Source: Actinomyces sp. oral taxon 448 str. F0400
Lineage (GTDB): Bacteria > Actinomycetota > Actinomycetes > Actinomycetales > Actinomycetaceae
DNA length: 64,000 nucleotides
Reading direction: 5' to 3'
NCBI RefSeq assembly: GCF_000220835.1
Contig: NZ_GL985606.1
Coordinates: 1,033,144 to 1,097,143 of the forward strand
The notes beneath the pieces are model-generated. The model saw nothing but the letters and a program-made list of their open reading frames with translations, did not search any database and was not told the DNA's origin. Shown here in pieces: positions 23,850-38,558 of the stretch (positions are counted from its first letter, which is position 1; each line of letters starts with the position of its first letter). Position numbers and translations under genes: made by a program.

Positions 23850-26294
23850 ATGACCGTCCCGACTCAGACTCCTTCTGGAGAGCCCCGTCGTCTTGGCAGC
23901 GCCTACGTGCTGACTTCTCTCATCGGCACCGGTGCTCAGGGGGAGGTTTGGCTCGGCAACCGGGTCAGCGACCCCGCGTCCAGCCTGGCGGTCAAGCTCC
24001 TGCGCGCCGATCTCCTCCAGGATCCCGGCGTCATCGAACGCTTCGTGCGCGAACGGGCCACCCTCATGCGGGTGCGCTCGCCCTACGTGGTCGGCGTTCA
24101 GGACATGGTGGTGGAGGGGACGACCGCGGCTATCGTCATGGACTACGTCGGCGGCGGCGATCTGAAACTGCTCCTCCAGTCCGCCGGCACCATGCCGCCC
24201 GCCGACGTCGCCCAGCTCGGCGCGCTCGTCGCCGAGGGGCTGGCCGCCGTGCACGACGCCGGCATCGTCCACCGCGACGTCAAGCCGGCCAACGTCCTCA
24301 TCGACGTCCCCGTCCAGGCGCCCGGCACCCCGGCCGCCACCTCGTGGACCCCGCGCCTGGCCGACTTCGGCGTCGCGCGCATCTGCAACACGGTGGCCTC
24401 CTCCAGGGCCACGGGGGCCATCGGCACGCCGCTGTACATGGCTCCGGAGATCCTCGACGTTCACGCCCCGACTCCGGCCGCCGACGTCTACTCCCTGGGA
24501 ATCGTCCTGTACGAGGCGCTCTGCGGCGTGCCGCCGTTCGTCGGGGCGCCCACCCAGATCCTGGGGCAGCATGCACGGCGCGCCCCGGGACGGCCCCGAG
24601 GCGTGCCCGACGATCTGTGGGCCATGATCGAGCGGATGCTCGCCAAGCAGCCGACGACACGGCCCGGCGCGCGGGAGATCGCGCAGTGCCTGACGACGAT
24701 GGTCCCCGGGCTCGTGGGACTCCCCGCCGCCCCGCGGATGCAGGCGCCACCGGCTTCGACACCCTCGGCCGTGCCGTACATGTGGCACGAGGAGTCCTCC
24801 GAATCCGAGCGGGCGGACTCGGCCGATTCCGCGGTGGAGACCGCCCCGACGGTCGCCGACTGGCACACGCCGACCATGGTCGCGCCGTCGGCCTCCTCCG
24901 GGGCGCCGATGCAGGCCTCTTCGATGTCTGCATCCGCCCCGACCACGGTCGGGGCGGATGAGGCCGCGCCGTCGCGCCGAGGTCGCCGACGGCGGGTGCT
25001 CGTCGTGACGAGCATCGCCGCCGCCGTCGTCGTCGCCCTGGTCGCCACCGGGATGGTGCTGTGGACGAATCACCGCCAGCAGGAGGCCCTCGCCGGCACC
25101 ATCGCCTCATTGCCGGGGGCCAAGGCCAAACTGGTCGAGGCGGAGCGCTTCAGCTCGGTGTCCAAATACCAGCTCTCCCCGTCGGGCAGGGCGCTGGCGG
25201 TGCTCTCGTTCGGGAAGGGCATCACCGCCAGCTCCGAGTGGTCGCTGTACGACCTCGACAGCGCCGATCAGTCCGCGGTGTGGACGGGCGAGTGCTCGGA
25301 TGATGCCATGTTCTGGAACGACTCGACACTGATGTGCGAGGAGAGCATGCGCGGCGACGCGGTCACGCTCGTGTCCATGGACGGTTCGACCACCGACGAG
25401 GTGCCCGGACCCGCCGACCACAAACTTGTCGGCACTGACGGCTCACGGGCCATCCTGATCGACGATGATTACAAGGGGCCCCTGGTCGCGCTCGACGAGA
25501 GCGGCACGGAGGTGTGGCGGTCCAGCGGCGAGTACTCCAGGGCCCGGGTCCACAACGGGTTCATCCTGGCCTACGAGACTCGGGGGAGGAGTCTTCAGGT
25601 CCTGTCCGCCTCCACCGGCACGATGCTCTACTCCCAGCCGATGGACAAGGAGCCCAACTTCAAGACGAGCTCCGGGGATCCCCTCGACCCCGGGGGCGTG
25701 AGCATTGACGCGGGCACCAGGGCCTTCGTCGTGGTCGGCGATACGACGACCGTTTACGATGCCGAGGGCGATGAGGTCGGCTCCGTCGGGAGCGCCGATT
25801 CACCCGCGCCCGGCTGGACGGTCTCCTCCGACCCGAAGGCGAAGGACATCTACAGTGCTCTCCAGGACGGTCAGGGGGACGGTAACACGGTCGAGGTCGT
25901 CGGCGCCGGCTCCGCGCAGGGGATCTCCGTGGACACCTCCGCCTGCCAGGCGACGCGTCTGGGCAAAGAAGGGACCACCTACTCCCCGCCCGAGATGACC
26001 AGGGGAGAATCCTGTGTCATCACGCCCAAGGGACTGATCGGAGGCGACTCGGCGGTCCTGTTCACGATGGGGCAGCCCGCAAGCAGCAAGGACGCCACCG
26101 GGGACCACGTCATCGCTTACGACCTCGACTCCGGCGAGGAGTTGTGGCGTACAGGGGGCACCTTCCTCAACGCGCTGCCGTCCTCGACGAACGTCGGGGG
26201 AGGCGTCGCGAACAAGCCGCGCATCCTCGTGAAGCAGAGCACGTCCCCCACCTCCATCGGCGATCTGGCCATTTACGCCGTCGACGCCGGCTGA
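23850..26294 (+). CDS. Membrane Ser/Thr protein kinase with C-terminal beta-propeller-like sensor domain
   Basis: 814 residues. The Hanks-type kinase domain covers residues 18-285: glycine loop IGTGAQGEVW, ATP Lys 49 in LAVKLL, catalytic HRDVKPANVL with Asp 143, DFG at 172 and GTPLYMAPEI. The juxtamembrane stretch (about 290-380) is disordered and Ser/Thr-rich, with ETAPTV and TPTMV as likely phosphosites. One membrane span lies at about 383-405 (VLVVTSIAAAVVVALVATGM). The extracellular part shows repeated blade-like strands (SEWSLYDLDSADQSAVW, GPLVALDESGTEVWRSSG, VIAYDLDSGEELWRTGG), suggesting a PQQ-like propeller instead of PASTA repeats. Its insertion between rplA and rplJ is unusual; ligand unknown. 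Confidence 0.9.
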   Translation: MTVPTQTPSGEPRRLGSAYVLTSLIGTGAQGEVWLGNRVSDPASSLAVKLLRADLLQDPGVIERFVRERATLMRVRSPYVVGVQDMVVEGTTAAIVMDYVGGGDLKLLLQSAGTMPPADVAQLGALVAEGLAAVHDAGIVHRDVKPANVLIDVPVQAPGTPAATSWTPRLADFGVARICNTVASSRATGAIGTPLYMAPEILDVHAPTPAADVYSLGIVLYEALCGVPPFVGAPTQILGQHARRAPGRPRGVPDDLWAMIERMLAKQPTTRPGAREIAQCLTTMVPGLVGLPAAPRMQAPPASTPSAVPYMWHEESSESERADSADSAVETAPTVADWHTPTMVAPSASSGAPMQASSMSASAPTTVGADEAAPSRRGRRRRVLVVTSIAAAVVVALVATGMVLWTNHRQQEALAGTIASLPGAKAKLVEAERFSSVSKYQLSPSGRALAVLSFGKGITASSEWSLYDLDSADQSAVWTGECSDDAMFWNDSTLMCEESMRGDAVTLVSMDGSTTDEVPGPADHKLVGTDGSRAILIDDDYKGPLVALDESGTEVWRSSGEYSRARVHNGFILAYETRGRSLQVLSASTGTMLYSQPMDKEPNFKTSSGDPLDPGGVSIDAGTRAFVVVGDTTTVYDAEGDEVGSVGSADSPAPGWTVSSDPKAKDIYSALQDGQGDGNTVEVVGAGSAQGISVDTSACQATRLGKEGTTYSPPEMTRGESCVITPKGLIGGDSAVLFTMGQPASSKDATGDHVIAYDLDSGEELWRTGGTFLNALPSSTNVGGGVANKPRILVKQSTSPTSIGDLAIYAVDAG

Positions 26295-26643
26295 GCCGGA
26301 GGGATTGCGGGGATCGGGGCGGTCCGCGCGGTTTCGACGGCGCCTGCGGAGGTCGTCCTACTCGGCCGACGTCGGCCGTGACCGATCACACCCTTACGGG
26401 AACGTTTCTGCCTGCGCCACCGCGACCGTCGACCTGTAGTGTGTTGCCTGCCAGAGACCGCGGGTCTCCCGGTCTTCGTCAGCAGGGGCTGGCGAGGGCC
26501 GGGGCCAAGTCCGACGTCATTCGGAGCCCGCGCAGGTGAGAGACGAGTCCGCTCCGCTTCCGGAGCGCGAGCCCCGTGCCCACCGGCGCGGGGCTTTTCC
26601 GATGGTGGCCGAACGCCCGCGGCAGATCACGGAAGGAGGGCCC
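26295..26643 (+). promoter_or_regulatory. rplJ leader region with predicted L10(L12)4-type attenuator
   Basis: A 349-base gene-free region. From about 26449 the sequence (CCAGAGACCGCGGGTCTC, then GCGCAGGTGAGAGACGAG near 26530) has the kink-turn-like elements remembered from actinobacterial L10 leaders. A hairpin (26551-26566) and a 10-bp terminator hairpin with T-run (26571-26598) follow, ending 46 bases before rplJ. L10-L12 excess is expected to bind the leader and shut off rplJL. Identification is by eye; a covariance search would decide. Confidence 0.6.
26571..26598 (+). terminator. Attenuator hairpin in rplJ leader
   Basis: A 10-bp stem with one G-U pair (26571-26580 with 26585-26594), loop CACC, followed by TTTT. 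A true intrinsic terminator shape placed between the leader and rplJ, so transcription into the ribosomal and RNA polymerase genes would be conditional. Confidence 0.7.
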
Positions 26644-27162
26644 ATGGCACGGCCTGATAAGGAAGCGGCTGTTGCCGAGCTGGCGGACAGGTTCCGCTCC
26701 TGCGGCGCCGTCCTGCTGACTGAATACCGCGGGATGAGCGTCGCCGATCTCGAGACGCTGCGTCGTTCCCTCGCCGGTAACGCCCAGTACGCCGTGGTGA
26801 AGAACACGCTCACTGCGATCGCCGCCCGCCGGGTCGGGCTGGAGACCTTCGCTGAGAACCTCCAGGGCCCCACGGCCCTGGCCTTCGTCACCGGTGAACC
26901 GGTGGAGGCCGCCAAAGCACTGCGTGACTTCGCCAAGGACAATCGGAAGCTCGTGATCAAGGGCGGCGTCATGGACGGCAACGTCATGAACGCCGACGAG
27001 GTCGACGCACTCGCGTCGCTCGAATCCCGCGAGGCGCTGCTCGCCAGGACGGCCGGTGCCATGAAGGCGTCGCTGTCCAAGGCCGCGCGTCTCTTCGCGG
27101 CACCCGCCTCCACGACGGTCCGCACCGTCGACGCCCTGCGCGAGAAGCGGGCCGCGGCCTGA
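26644..27162 (+). CDS. rplJ: 50S ribosomal protein L10
   Basis: 172 residues, start [20 protein letters not shown] with GGAAGGAGG upstream. Conserved features: [40 protein letters not shown] and the C-terminal helix that anchors L12 dimers ([19 protein letters not shown]). L10 is the base of the L7/L12 stalk. Co-transcribed with rplL 127 bases downstream. Confidence 0.96.
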   Translation: MARPDKEAAVAELADRFRSCGAVLLTEYRGMSVADLETLRRSLAGNAQYAVVKNTLTAIAARRVGLETFAENLQGPTALAFVTGEPVEAAKALRDFAKDNRKLVIKGGVMDGNVMNADEVDALASLESREALLARTAGAMKASLSKAARLFAAPASTTVRTVDALREKRAAA

Positions 27163-27289
27163 TCTGAACGGCCGCGCGCGCCACCCACATCCACTCACTC
27201 CCATCCCTGCGCCGGCCGGCGGCCACCGGCTTTGTCGGCTCCGACATCACCGGCGGTGCAGACCCGTTTTCCAGGAAGGAACGCCCATC

Positions 27290-27679
27290 ATGGCGAAGCT
27301 GACCACCGACGAGCTCATTGAGGCCTTCAAGGAGCTCACTCTCATTGAACTGAGCGAGTTCGTTAAGGCTTTCGAGGAGACCTTCGACGTCACCGCGGCC
27401 GCCCCGGCCGCCGCCGTCGTCGCCGCCGCCCCGGCCGCCGCCGGCGAGGCCGCCGCCGAGGAGGAGAAGGACGAGTTCGACGTCGTCCTCGAGGCCGCCG
27501 GCGACAAGAAGATCCAGGTCATCAAGGAGGTGCGCACCCTGACCTCCCTCGGCCTGAAGGAGGCCAAGGAGCTCGTCGACGGGGCTCCCAAGCCCGTCCT
27601 CGAGGGCGCCAACAAGGAGGCCGCCGAGAAGGCCAAGGCTCAGCTCGAGGGCGTCGGCGCCACCGTCACCCTCGCGTGA
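27290..27679 (+). CDS. rplL: 50S ribosomal protein L7/L12
   Basis: 129 residues with the N-terminal dimerisation helix ([20 protein letters not shown]), an alanine-rich flexible hinge (residues about 37-60) and the conserved factor-binding C-terminal domain ([20 protein letters not shown], then [12 protein letters not shown]). It recruits translation GTPases. AGGAAGG precedes the ATG. Followed by two strong hairpins before rpoB. Confidence 0.97.
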   Translation: MAKLTTDELIEAFKELTLIELSEFVKAFEETFDVTAAAPAAAVVAAAPAAAGEAAAEEEKDEFDVVLEAAGDKKIQVIKEVRTLTSLGLKEAKELVDGAPKPVLEGANKEAAEKAKAQLEGVGATVTLA

Positions 27680-27707
27680 GGCCGCCCGGCTCCGTTCGAC
27701 GCCGGTC

Positions 27708-27735
27708 GGCCGTGCATCCGATCGGGTGCACGGCC
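27708..27735 (+). terminator. First hairpin after rplL
   Basis: A 12-bp stem with one wobble pair (27708-27719 with 27724-27735) and loop GATC, 29 bases past the rplL stop. No U-run follows. Probably a partial terminator or RNA-processing signal. Confidence 0.5.
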
Positions 27736-27760
27736 GGAGGATCGGGGAGTCCGGCCGGAC

Positions 27761-27795
27761 GGCGCCCCGCCCACCCGACGGGTGGGCGGGGCGCC
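27761..27795 (+). terminator. Second hairpin after rplL
   Basis: A perfect 16-bp stem (27761-27776 with 27780-27795) with a 3-base loop, entirely GC-rich apart from one A-T pair. It likely reduces read-through from the ribosomal protein genes into rpoBC. Confidence 0.6.
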
Positions 27796-28058
27796 GTCGT
27801 ACCCGGGACGGGGCGCGGTCGGGACGTCGAGTGGGGCAGTATGCGCGACTGTGGCGTGAATCGCAAGAACCAGTGCCGTACGGGCATGGTCCGTGGTATG
27901 TCAGACGTGTACGCTAGCGCTTTGCGTCCATTGTGTGTACTGGCGTCAGTGGCACTGGTCGACTCCCGACGTCGACCGTCGGGTTCACGCCAGGAGGCCC
28001 GTCCCGCACGTACCGCGGTGAGCGCAGAGTGATCCCCGAGATGAGGGAAGGATCCCCT

Positions 28059-31580
<3,522 letters not shown>

Positions 31581-31729
31581 TCCGCCGCAGGCCCCGGTCG
31601 GCGGACGGCCGATGCGCGGTGCGCTCCGGCCGCCCCTCCCGGGCCGCCGGGCCCTCGCGCTGTCGTGGAACACGGCGCGACGGCCTTCCCATTCTTCATG
31701 AGCTGACCACCTAATCGGAAGTAGGAACT

Positions 31730-35689
<3,960 letters not shown>

Positions 35690-35713
35690 GGCGCCTCGGC
35701 GCGAGACCGACAT

Positions 35714-35756
35714 CGCGGGCCGGGACCGACGACGCCGTCGTCGGTCCCGGCCCGCG
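35714..35756 (+). terminator. Strong terminator hairpin after rpoC
   Basis: A perfect 20-bp inverted repeat (35714-35733 with 35737-35756, loop GCC) starting 24 bases after the rpoC stop. There is no U-tract, as is common for actinobacterial terminators. It isolates rpoBC from the following GTPase/tubulin-like locus. Confidence 0.75.
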
Positions 35757-35926
35757 GCGCCGGTTCGGGCGGGTCCGAAGCGACCAGAGGGGCTCGGGGC
35801 GGGTCGGGGAACCGTGGTGCGGGGAGGGGGAGGGCACGACGTGACGCACGTCGGTGACGTCCACAGGCGGAGGGCGTAGCCTCGTCCAGACAGTCCGACA
35901 GCCGTCCGCGTCTTACGGGAGCGCTC

Positions 35927-37045
35927 TTGTCCACCTCCACACCGCCCGAACCCCGTTCGTACGACCCCGCGTCCGGGACGCCGCGTCCCGCCGAACGCAC
36001 CAGCATCCTGGGCCGCACCGGATCCTCCGAGCCGGTCGACTCGGAGGCGACCCAGGCCCTGCCCGCCGACTGGGCCGCGGGGCAGCCCGCCACCTCGGTC
36101 ATGCCCGCCGGTGCGGACGGGTCGGCCGGCGAGCAGCCCGCCACCTCGGTCATGCCCGCCGGTGCGGGCGAGTGGTCCGGTCAGCCTCCCGCCGCCTACG
36201 CCCCGGCGCCGGCGGTTCAGGCCCCTGCGGCCTCCCAATGGAACCAGCCGATGCCTCAGGCTCAACCGATGGTTCAGGCTCAACCGATGGTTCAGCCCCA
36301 GCCGGCGGTCCAGCCCCAGCCTGAGGCGCTGCCGCGGCGAGGCGGATCCCGCAGGCGGCGCACGATGGCCACTCCGATCGGGACCGTTCTGATGCTGGCC
36401 TCGGTGGTGCTGCTGGGGTGGGGCGTCTACACGCTGCTGACCTCGTTCCACGTCTTCGACGTCGTCCTTAACGGCGCCGAACCCGTCGACCAGACCGCCC
36501 TCAAGGCCATCGGCGCGGGAGCGCTCCTGGCCTTCGTCGCCGTCATCACGGCGATCGTTGCCTGCACCCGGGCCCGCCCCAAGACGGCGGCCACCCTGCT
36601 GCTGATCGGTTCTCTCGTCCTCCCGTTGGTCGCCACCGGCGTGGGCGCCTACTACGGCGGCACTCAGCTGAAGGACCAGACCGTCGCCGAGGCCAAGGAG
36701 CGGGGGAGCATGCTCGACACCTCGCAGATCGCGGCCGCCCTCGACCAGGTCAAGGTTGCGGGCGTCAATGTGACGGGGCCCTGGCGCGACGAGTTGACGC
36801 GGATCATCCAGAACGGTGGCGATATCGGCAATATCGGCGACCACAACGGCAACGGGAGCGGCGGCGGCAACGGCAATAACGGCGGCGCCGGCGACCACAA
36901 CGGCAACGGAAGTGGCGGCGGCAACGGCAATAACGGCGGCGCCGGCGACCACAACGGCAACAACGGCAACAACGGCTCCGGCGATCACGGCGGCGGTCAC
37001 GGGAACAACGCCGGTGAGGGGGGTCAGGGAGACACCCAGGGGTAG
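35927..37045 (+). CDS. Membrane protein with Pro/Gln-rich N-terminus and Gly/Asn-repeat C-terminus
   Basis: 372 residues from TTG 35927 (weak GGGAGCG site upstream). Residues 1-145 are disordered and Pro/Ala/Gln-rich, with a duplicated 17-residue unit (QPATSVMPAGA) and a QAQPMVQ ladder, then a basic patch. Three hydrophobic segments follow at about 151-172, 190-213 and 218-243. Residues 305-372 are Gly/Asn/His repeats (18-residue unit GDHNGNGSGGGNGNNGGA, two full copies plus part). The core shares FDV-x-L-x-GA and a following A-F-x-x-x-ITAIVA pattern with the next gene, so they look like paralogues. First gene of the GTPase/tubulin-like locus; function unknown. Confidence 0.7.
   Translation: MSTSTPPEPRSYDPASGTPRPAERTSILGRTGSSEPVDSEATQALPADWAAGQPATSVMPAGADGSAGEQPATSVMPAGAGEWSGQPPAAYAPAPAVQAPAASQWNQPMPQAQPMVQAQPMVQPQPAVQPQPEALPRRGGSRRRRTMATPIGTVLMLASVVLLGWGVYTLLTSFHVFDVVLNGAEPVDQTALKAIGAGALLAFVAVITAIVACTRARPKTAATLLLIGSLVLPLVATGVGAYYGGTQLKDQTVAEAKERGSMLDTSQIAAALDQVKVAGVNVTGPWRDELTRIIQNGGDIGNIGDHNGNGSGGGNGNNGGAGDHNGNGSGGGNGNNGGAGDHNGNNGNNGSGDHGGGHGNNAGEGGQGDTQG
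36082..36167 (+). repeat. Duplicated 51-base coding unit
   Basis: Two near-identical copies (36082-36116 and 36133-36167, period 51 bases) encode the repeated QPATSVMPAGA segment of the N-terminal disordered region. Confidence 0.8.
36836..36961 (+). repeat. 54-base tandem repeat encoding Gly/Asn-rich tail
   Basis: Two full copies (36836-36889, 36890-36943) and a partial third (36944-36961), differing by only a few silent bases. Each encodes GDHNGNGSGGGNGNNGGA. Copy number probably varies between strains. Confidence 0.9.
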
Positions 37046-37061
37046 GGAGACACCCAGGGGT
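37026..37061 (+). repeat. 18-base direct repeat across the stop codon
   Basis: AGGGAGACACCCAGGGGT occurs twice in tandem (37026-37043, 37044-37061); the stop codon of the preceding gene spans the junction. The rest of the gap to 37314 has no recognised gene. Confidence 0.85.
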
Positions 37062-37314
37062 GAGGCGCGACATGGTCTCAGTCCCCCGTCGCAGCGCGCC
37101 TCTGGTGGACGCGGATGGTGACTGCGCGGATGCCGGGAACGATACGACGCGCTGGAACCAGTGCAACGGTCACGACTTCGTCGTCGCGCGGCCGGCCTAT
37201 TCGACCTTCTGATGTCCGCCGCACCCGGTACCGTTGCGCGTGGACGGCGGTGACCGCCGCCTCATTCCGCAGTCCCGTCAACCTCGGCCCCGCCCTCCGA
37301 AGGAGCCCGCTTCG

Positions 37315-37986
37315 ATGTCCGCTCTCCCGTCGCCCGACCCCAGCGCCGATCTTGACGGCGACCCCGGTGCCGTCGGTCGGCCGGCCCTCGGCGGTGCCGG
37401 GGCGCCCGAAGCGGATGCCACAGGACCCGGGCGGCCCATGCAGTTCGCGGATGCGCCCCCGATGGGATGGGGTGTCGAGGACGTCGTCGAGCCGCGGGCG
37501 CCCAGCAGGAGAGCGCGCCGGCCCCGCATATCGAGGGCGCTGCCGGTCGGCGTCGTGATCGGCCTCCTGGGGACGGGGGTGCTGACGTGGGGGTGCTACG
37601 ACCTGCTCGCCTCCGTCGACGTCTTCGACGTCGCACTCGACGGTGCGCCGCTGATCAACCGGGTCGACGCGGTGATGATCGTCCTCGGACCGCTGCTGCT
37701 CCTGATCGCCTTCATCACCGCGATCGTGGCTCTCGTGCGCTCGGCGGTGCGATGGCCGGCGGCCCTGTTGGTGATCGCGCTGCTGCTGGCGCCCCTGCCC
37801 CTGGCCGGGGCCGGGCTGGTCCAGGGGACGCGCACGTTTAAGGAGGAGACGATGGCCAGCGCGAACGCCTACGCCGGGCGGGTCGACCCTCAGACGGTGG
37901 ACGCGGCATTCGACCGTCTCAGGGACAGGGGCGTATCCGTCCCGGGGCGCGACAAGATCATGGAGATCCTGCGGAGCGGCGAATGA
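37315..37986 (+). CDS. Small membrane protein, paralogue of preceding gene
   Basis: 223 residues. ATG 37315 follows AAGGAG at good distance; an in-frame ATG at 37234 lacks such a site. Residues 1-80 are disordered and acidic/Pro-rich, followed by a basic patch (RRARRPRISR) and three hydrophobic segments (PVGVVIGLLGTGVLTWGC; AVMIVLGPLLLLIAFITAIV; WPAALLVIALLLAPLPLAGA). The LLASVDVFDVALDGA segment parallels LLTSFHVFDVVLNGA of the upstream protein. The short tail is helical (VDPQTVDAAFDRLRDRGV). No known family recognised. Confidence 0.7.
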   Translation: MSALPSPDPSADLDGDPGAVGRPALGGAGAPEADATGPGRPMQFADAPPMGWGVEDVVEPRAPSRRARRPRISRALPVGVVIGLLGTGVLTWGCYDLLASVDVFDVALDGAPLINRVDAVMIVLGPLLLLIAFITAIVALVRSAVRWPAALLVIALLLAPLPLAGAGLVQGTRTFKEETMASANAYAGRVDPQTVDAAFDRLRDRGVSVPGRDKIMEILRSGE

Positions 37987-38032
37987 TGACGACGTTTTTG
38001 AAGGGAGACCGGGCGGCTGAGGAGGGGCAACG

Positions 38033-38551
38033 ATGACCTCGAGACCGAACATCCCGTCCGCGGGCGCCTGGGACGCCTCGCCCGCGTTCGGTGGGGAGGA
38101 CCGGCGGGCCGGCTCGCCGAACGCGCCGGCCGGGGATCCGATCGACGGCCCCTCGACCTCCGGGGCCGGCATCGGGAGTCGTGCCGACGTCATATCCCCG
38201 GACGACTCACCCTTCGGCGGCGAATCCTTCGGCGGTCAGCCGCAGACGCTCCGCCCGGTCTCAGCGCCGGTGGCCTACTTGTACGCCTCGATGCTGGCCG
38301 TCCTGGTCTCACTCGTCCTGACGGCTCTGGCGGGTTCTCTCCTCCTGTCCGCGGCCGCCTGGCTCCTGTCCGTGACTCTGGGACTGGGACTGGCCATGGT
38401 GTTCGTCGTCAGGGACACCGCTCGGCAGGCCAGTCCCTGGTACGACCATCAGCCTCTTCCGGCGCTCCTGTACCGGGTGAGCATCGTCGTCGCCCTGGTC
38501 GGCATCGTCGCGGCCTGCGCGCGGATCGCCCTGTTCGTGGGAAGGATGTGA
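38033..38551 (+). CDS. Small membrane protein of the GTPase/tubulin-like locus
   Basis: 172 residues. The first ~75 residues are disordered and Gly/Pro/Ser-rich, with a GGESFGGQP motif. Three hydrophobic segments follow (AYLYASMLAVLVSLVLTALA; LLLSAAAWLLSVTLGLGLAM; RVSIVVALVGIVAACARIAL). GAGGGG precedes the ATG. Same disordered-head plus three-span design as the two preceding genes but without clear sequence similarity. It ends 7 bases before the VWA gene. Function unknown. Confidence 0.7.
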   Translation: MTSRPNIPSAGAWDASPAFGGEDRRAGSPNAPAGDPIDGPSTSGAGIGSRADVISPDDSPFGGESFGGQPQTLRPVSAPVAYLYASMLAVLVSLVLTALAGSLLLSAAAWLLSVTLGLGLAMVFVVRDTARQASPWYDHQPLPALLYRVSIVVALVGIVAACARIALFVGRM

Positions 38552-38558
38552 TCGGCCC

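Larger units (their letters stand above)
27680..28058 (+). other. rplL-rpoB intergenic region
   Basis: 379 bases without a gene. It holds two tandem hairpins (27708-27735 and 27761-27795) and then about 260 bases of less structured sequence where an rpoB promoter is likely (a TACGCT hexamer at 27910-27915 is a possible -10, but no good -35 is seen). The open frame covering part of it lacks RpoB-like sequence. Confidence 0.55.

Noticed and set aside
27933-28058. A longer RpoB N-terminus starting upstream
   Set aside because: The added residues lack similarity to RpoB, and the TTG at 28059 has a good ribosome site and the typical actinobacterial N-terminus.
36836-36961. CRISPR-like array
   Set aside because: The 54-base repeats are contiguous, without spacers, and stay in the coding frame.
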